From Alkalihalobacterium alkalinitrilicum (lineage in GTDB: Bacteria > Bacillota > Bacilli > Bacillales > Bacillaceae_F), in contig NZ_KV917368.1 of assembly GCF_002019605.1 (NCBI RefSeq), positions 1,319,932 through 1,383,931 of the forward strand: DNA of 64,000 nucleotides, read 5' to 3'. This document shows positions 63,207-64,000 of this stretch, piece by piece. The first letter of the stretch is position 1. Every line of letters starts with the position of its first letter. The notes beneath the pieces are model-generated. The model made no database searches. It saw only the letters and a list, made by a program, of their open reading frames with translations, and was not told the origin of the DNA. The translations under genes and the position numbers were made by a program.

Positions 63207-63767
63207 ATGGCTAAATATAGTGAGGAATTTAAAATAAAGCTTGTTACTGAGTATTTACATGGAGATCTTGGATATAAATTATTGGCGAAAAAATACAATA
63301 TGCCCTCTCAAACACCATTACAAGATTGGGTAAGAGCCTTTAAGACCCAAGGAATTGAGGGATTAAAGCGAAAAAAGGTGAAGGAAGCTTATTCTATTCA
63401 ATTTAAATTAGATACGATACAATTTATGCTAGAGACAGGTGCTTCTTATCAGGAAACTGCTGATCAATTTAGATTGAACAATCCTTCATTAATTCACCGC
63501 TGGATGAAAACATTTAATGAACAAGGAATAGAAGGCCTGAACCTAAAGTCAAAGGGGCGACCTTCTATGTCTAAAAAACCAAACAAAAAGAAAAACGAAA
63601 ATAAAAAACTGACGCGTGAAGAAGAATTAGAACGAGAGAATGAATTACTAAGGCTAGAAGTAGCATACTTAAAAAAGTTGAGAGCTTTTCGGGAAAATCC
63701 GAGTGCCTTCCACGAAAAGCACAAGCAAAGGTCGCATTCGAACTCAAAGAAGAAGGGTTCCGATTAA
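63207..63767 (+). CDS. IS150-type OrfA (double HTH)
   Basis: The 186-residue protein has two HTH units, as in IS150 OrfA: DLGYKLLAKKYNMPSQTPLQ and ASYQETADQFRLNNPSLIHRW. A basic linker and a coiled-coil (EEELERENELLRLEVAYLKK) follow. It continues 30 codons past the slippery site at 63671-63677. Confidence 0.88.
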   Translation: MAKYSEEFKIKLVTEYLHGDLGYKLLAKKYNMPSQTPLQDWVRAFKTQGIEGLKRKKVKEAYSIQFKLDTIQFMLETGASYQETADQFRLNNPSLIHRWMKTFNEQGIEGLNLKSKGRPSMSKKPNKKKNENKKLTREEELERENELLRLEVAYLKKLRAFRENPSAFHEKHKQRSHSNSKKKGSD

Positions 63768-64000
63768 AAGATGTTCTCCTTGTCGTGGGCATCCCAGAAG
63801 CAACTTACCATTACCAAGTGAAAAATTCTGGCAAAGAAGATTCGGACGCAAACTTAAAAGAAATCATTACAGATCTATTTAAAAAGTTTAATGAACGTTA
63901 TGGTTATAAACGAATCACTAATGAATTAAAGAAATTAGGTCATTCCATCAACCATAAAAAAGTGTATCGCATCATGCGAGAATTGGGATTAAAATGTGTG
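63678..64000 (+). CDS. IS150-type OrfB, 5' part
   Basis: After a -1 shift at A_AAA_AAG (63671-63677) the reading continues VESFSGKSECLPRKAQAKVA, ELKEEGFRLKDVLLVV and the HTH_21 segment ERYGYKRITNELKKLGH. The DDE catalytic domain lies beyond the window. Confidence 0.8.

Larger units (their letters stand above)
63157..64000 (+). mobile_element. IS3 family (IS150 group) insertion sequence, cut by window end
   Basis: The left end begins at about 63157 with TACCGACCCCCAAAAGTTAG, typical of IS150-type ends. An internal palindrome CCCCCAAAAGTTAG/CTAACTTTTGGGGG overlaps the end. OrfA and the first part of OrfB are present; the right end lies outside. Confidence 0.85.

Overview
The window is low-GC, densely coding DNA from an endospore-forming member of the Bacillaceae. 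The evidence is a CotX/CotV-type coat protein, Spo0M, a GerAB-like germination permease relic, a YfhD-like small protein, an orphan sporulation-type histidine kinase, Bacillus-style Shine-Dalgarno sites with GTG/TTG starts, and cre (CcpA) and Fnr-type operators. A facultatively anaerobic or alkaliphilic Bacillus/Anaerobacillus-like host is an inference; no rRNA or tRNA is present to settle it.

Region 1 (1-8.9 kb) holds a frameshifted MEDS-domain histidine kinase, a MarR-MATE efflux pair with a GTTAG palindrome, a Cof-type HAD phosphatase, a DUF4145-like protein, a radical SAM/SPASM enzyme, a PilZ protein and an orphan kinase. Region 2 (8.9-14.5 kb) is a reactive-sulfur island. It has a CstR-type persulfide sensor, two single-domain rhodaneses, a rhodanese-persulfide dioxygenase fusion, a second truncated dioxygenase, TusA, DUF302, DUF202 and a methyltransferase. 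ATACC-N6-GGTAT operators are scattered through it, along with relics of DsrE and CoA-disulfide reductase. Region 3 (14.5-28 kb) contains an IS4 element with its target duplication, acyl-CoA dehydrogenases (one frameshifted), small spore-type proteins, two hydrolases, a large DUF3800-like protein with a helical-repeat tail, a DAO-family oxidase and an extremely glutamine-rich protein.

Region 4 (28-38 kb) has two universal stress proteins plus a relic of a third, a stand-alone pfkA, a second IS4 element, a CcpA-controlled candidate small RNA, and a CstA carbon-starvation transporter next to a LytS/LytTR two-component system. Region 5 (38.4-42.2 kb) is a nested pair of group II introns (a twintron): an outer group IIC intron sitting just behind the coat-gene terminator, its maturase gene split at the YADD motif by an inner intron. 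Region 6 (42-52 kb) has coat and DCC proteins, an MBL hydrolase, an IS110/IS1111-type element with a strongly folded candidate bridge RNA, a hydrolase, a MarR-azoreductase-flavoprotein operon, an IS3 element and Spo0M. Region 7 (52-64 kb) holds relics of a polysaccharide deacetylase and a germination permease, a solitary cytosine-5 DNA methyltransferase, an Rrf2 regulator and an SLC13 permease that share a covarying hairpin-terminator leader, an FAD amine-oxidase-like enzyme, and an IS150-type element running off the end.

A dispersed repeat family with a conserved ATAAAGTGAAAC left end and covarying stems occurs six times, all on the + strand. Many genes are broken by single-base indels, several of them in homopolymers. 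This is either active pseudogenisation or residual sequencing error.
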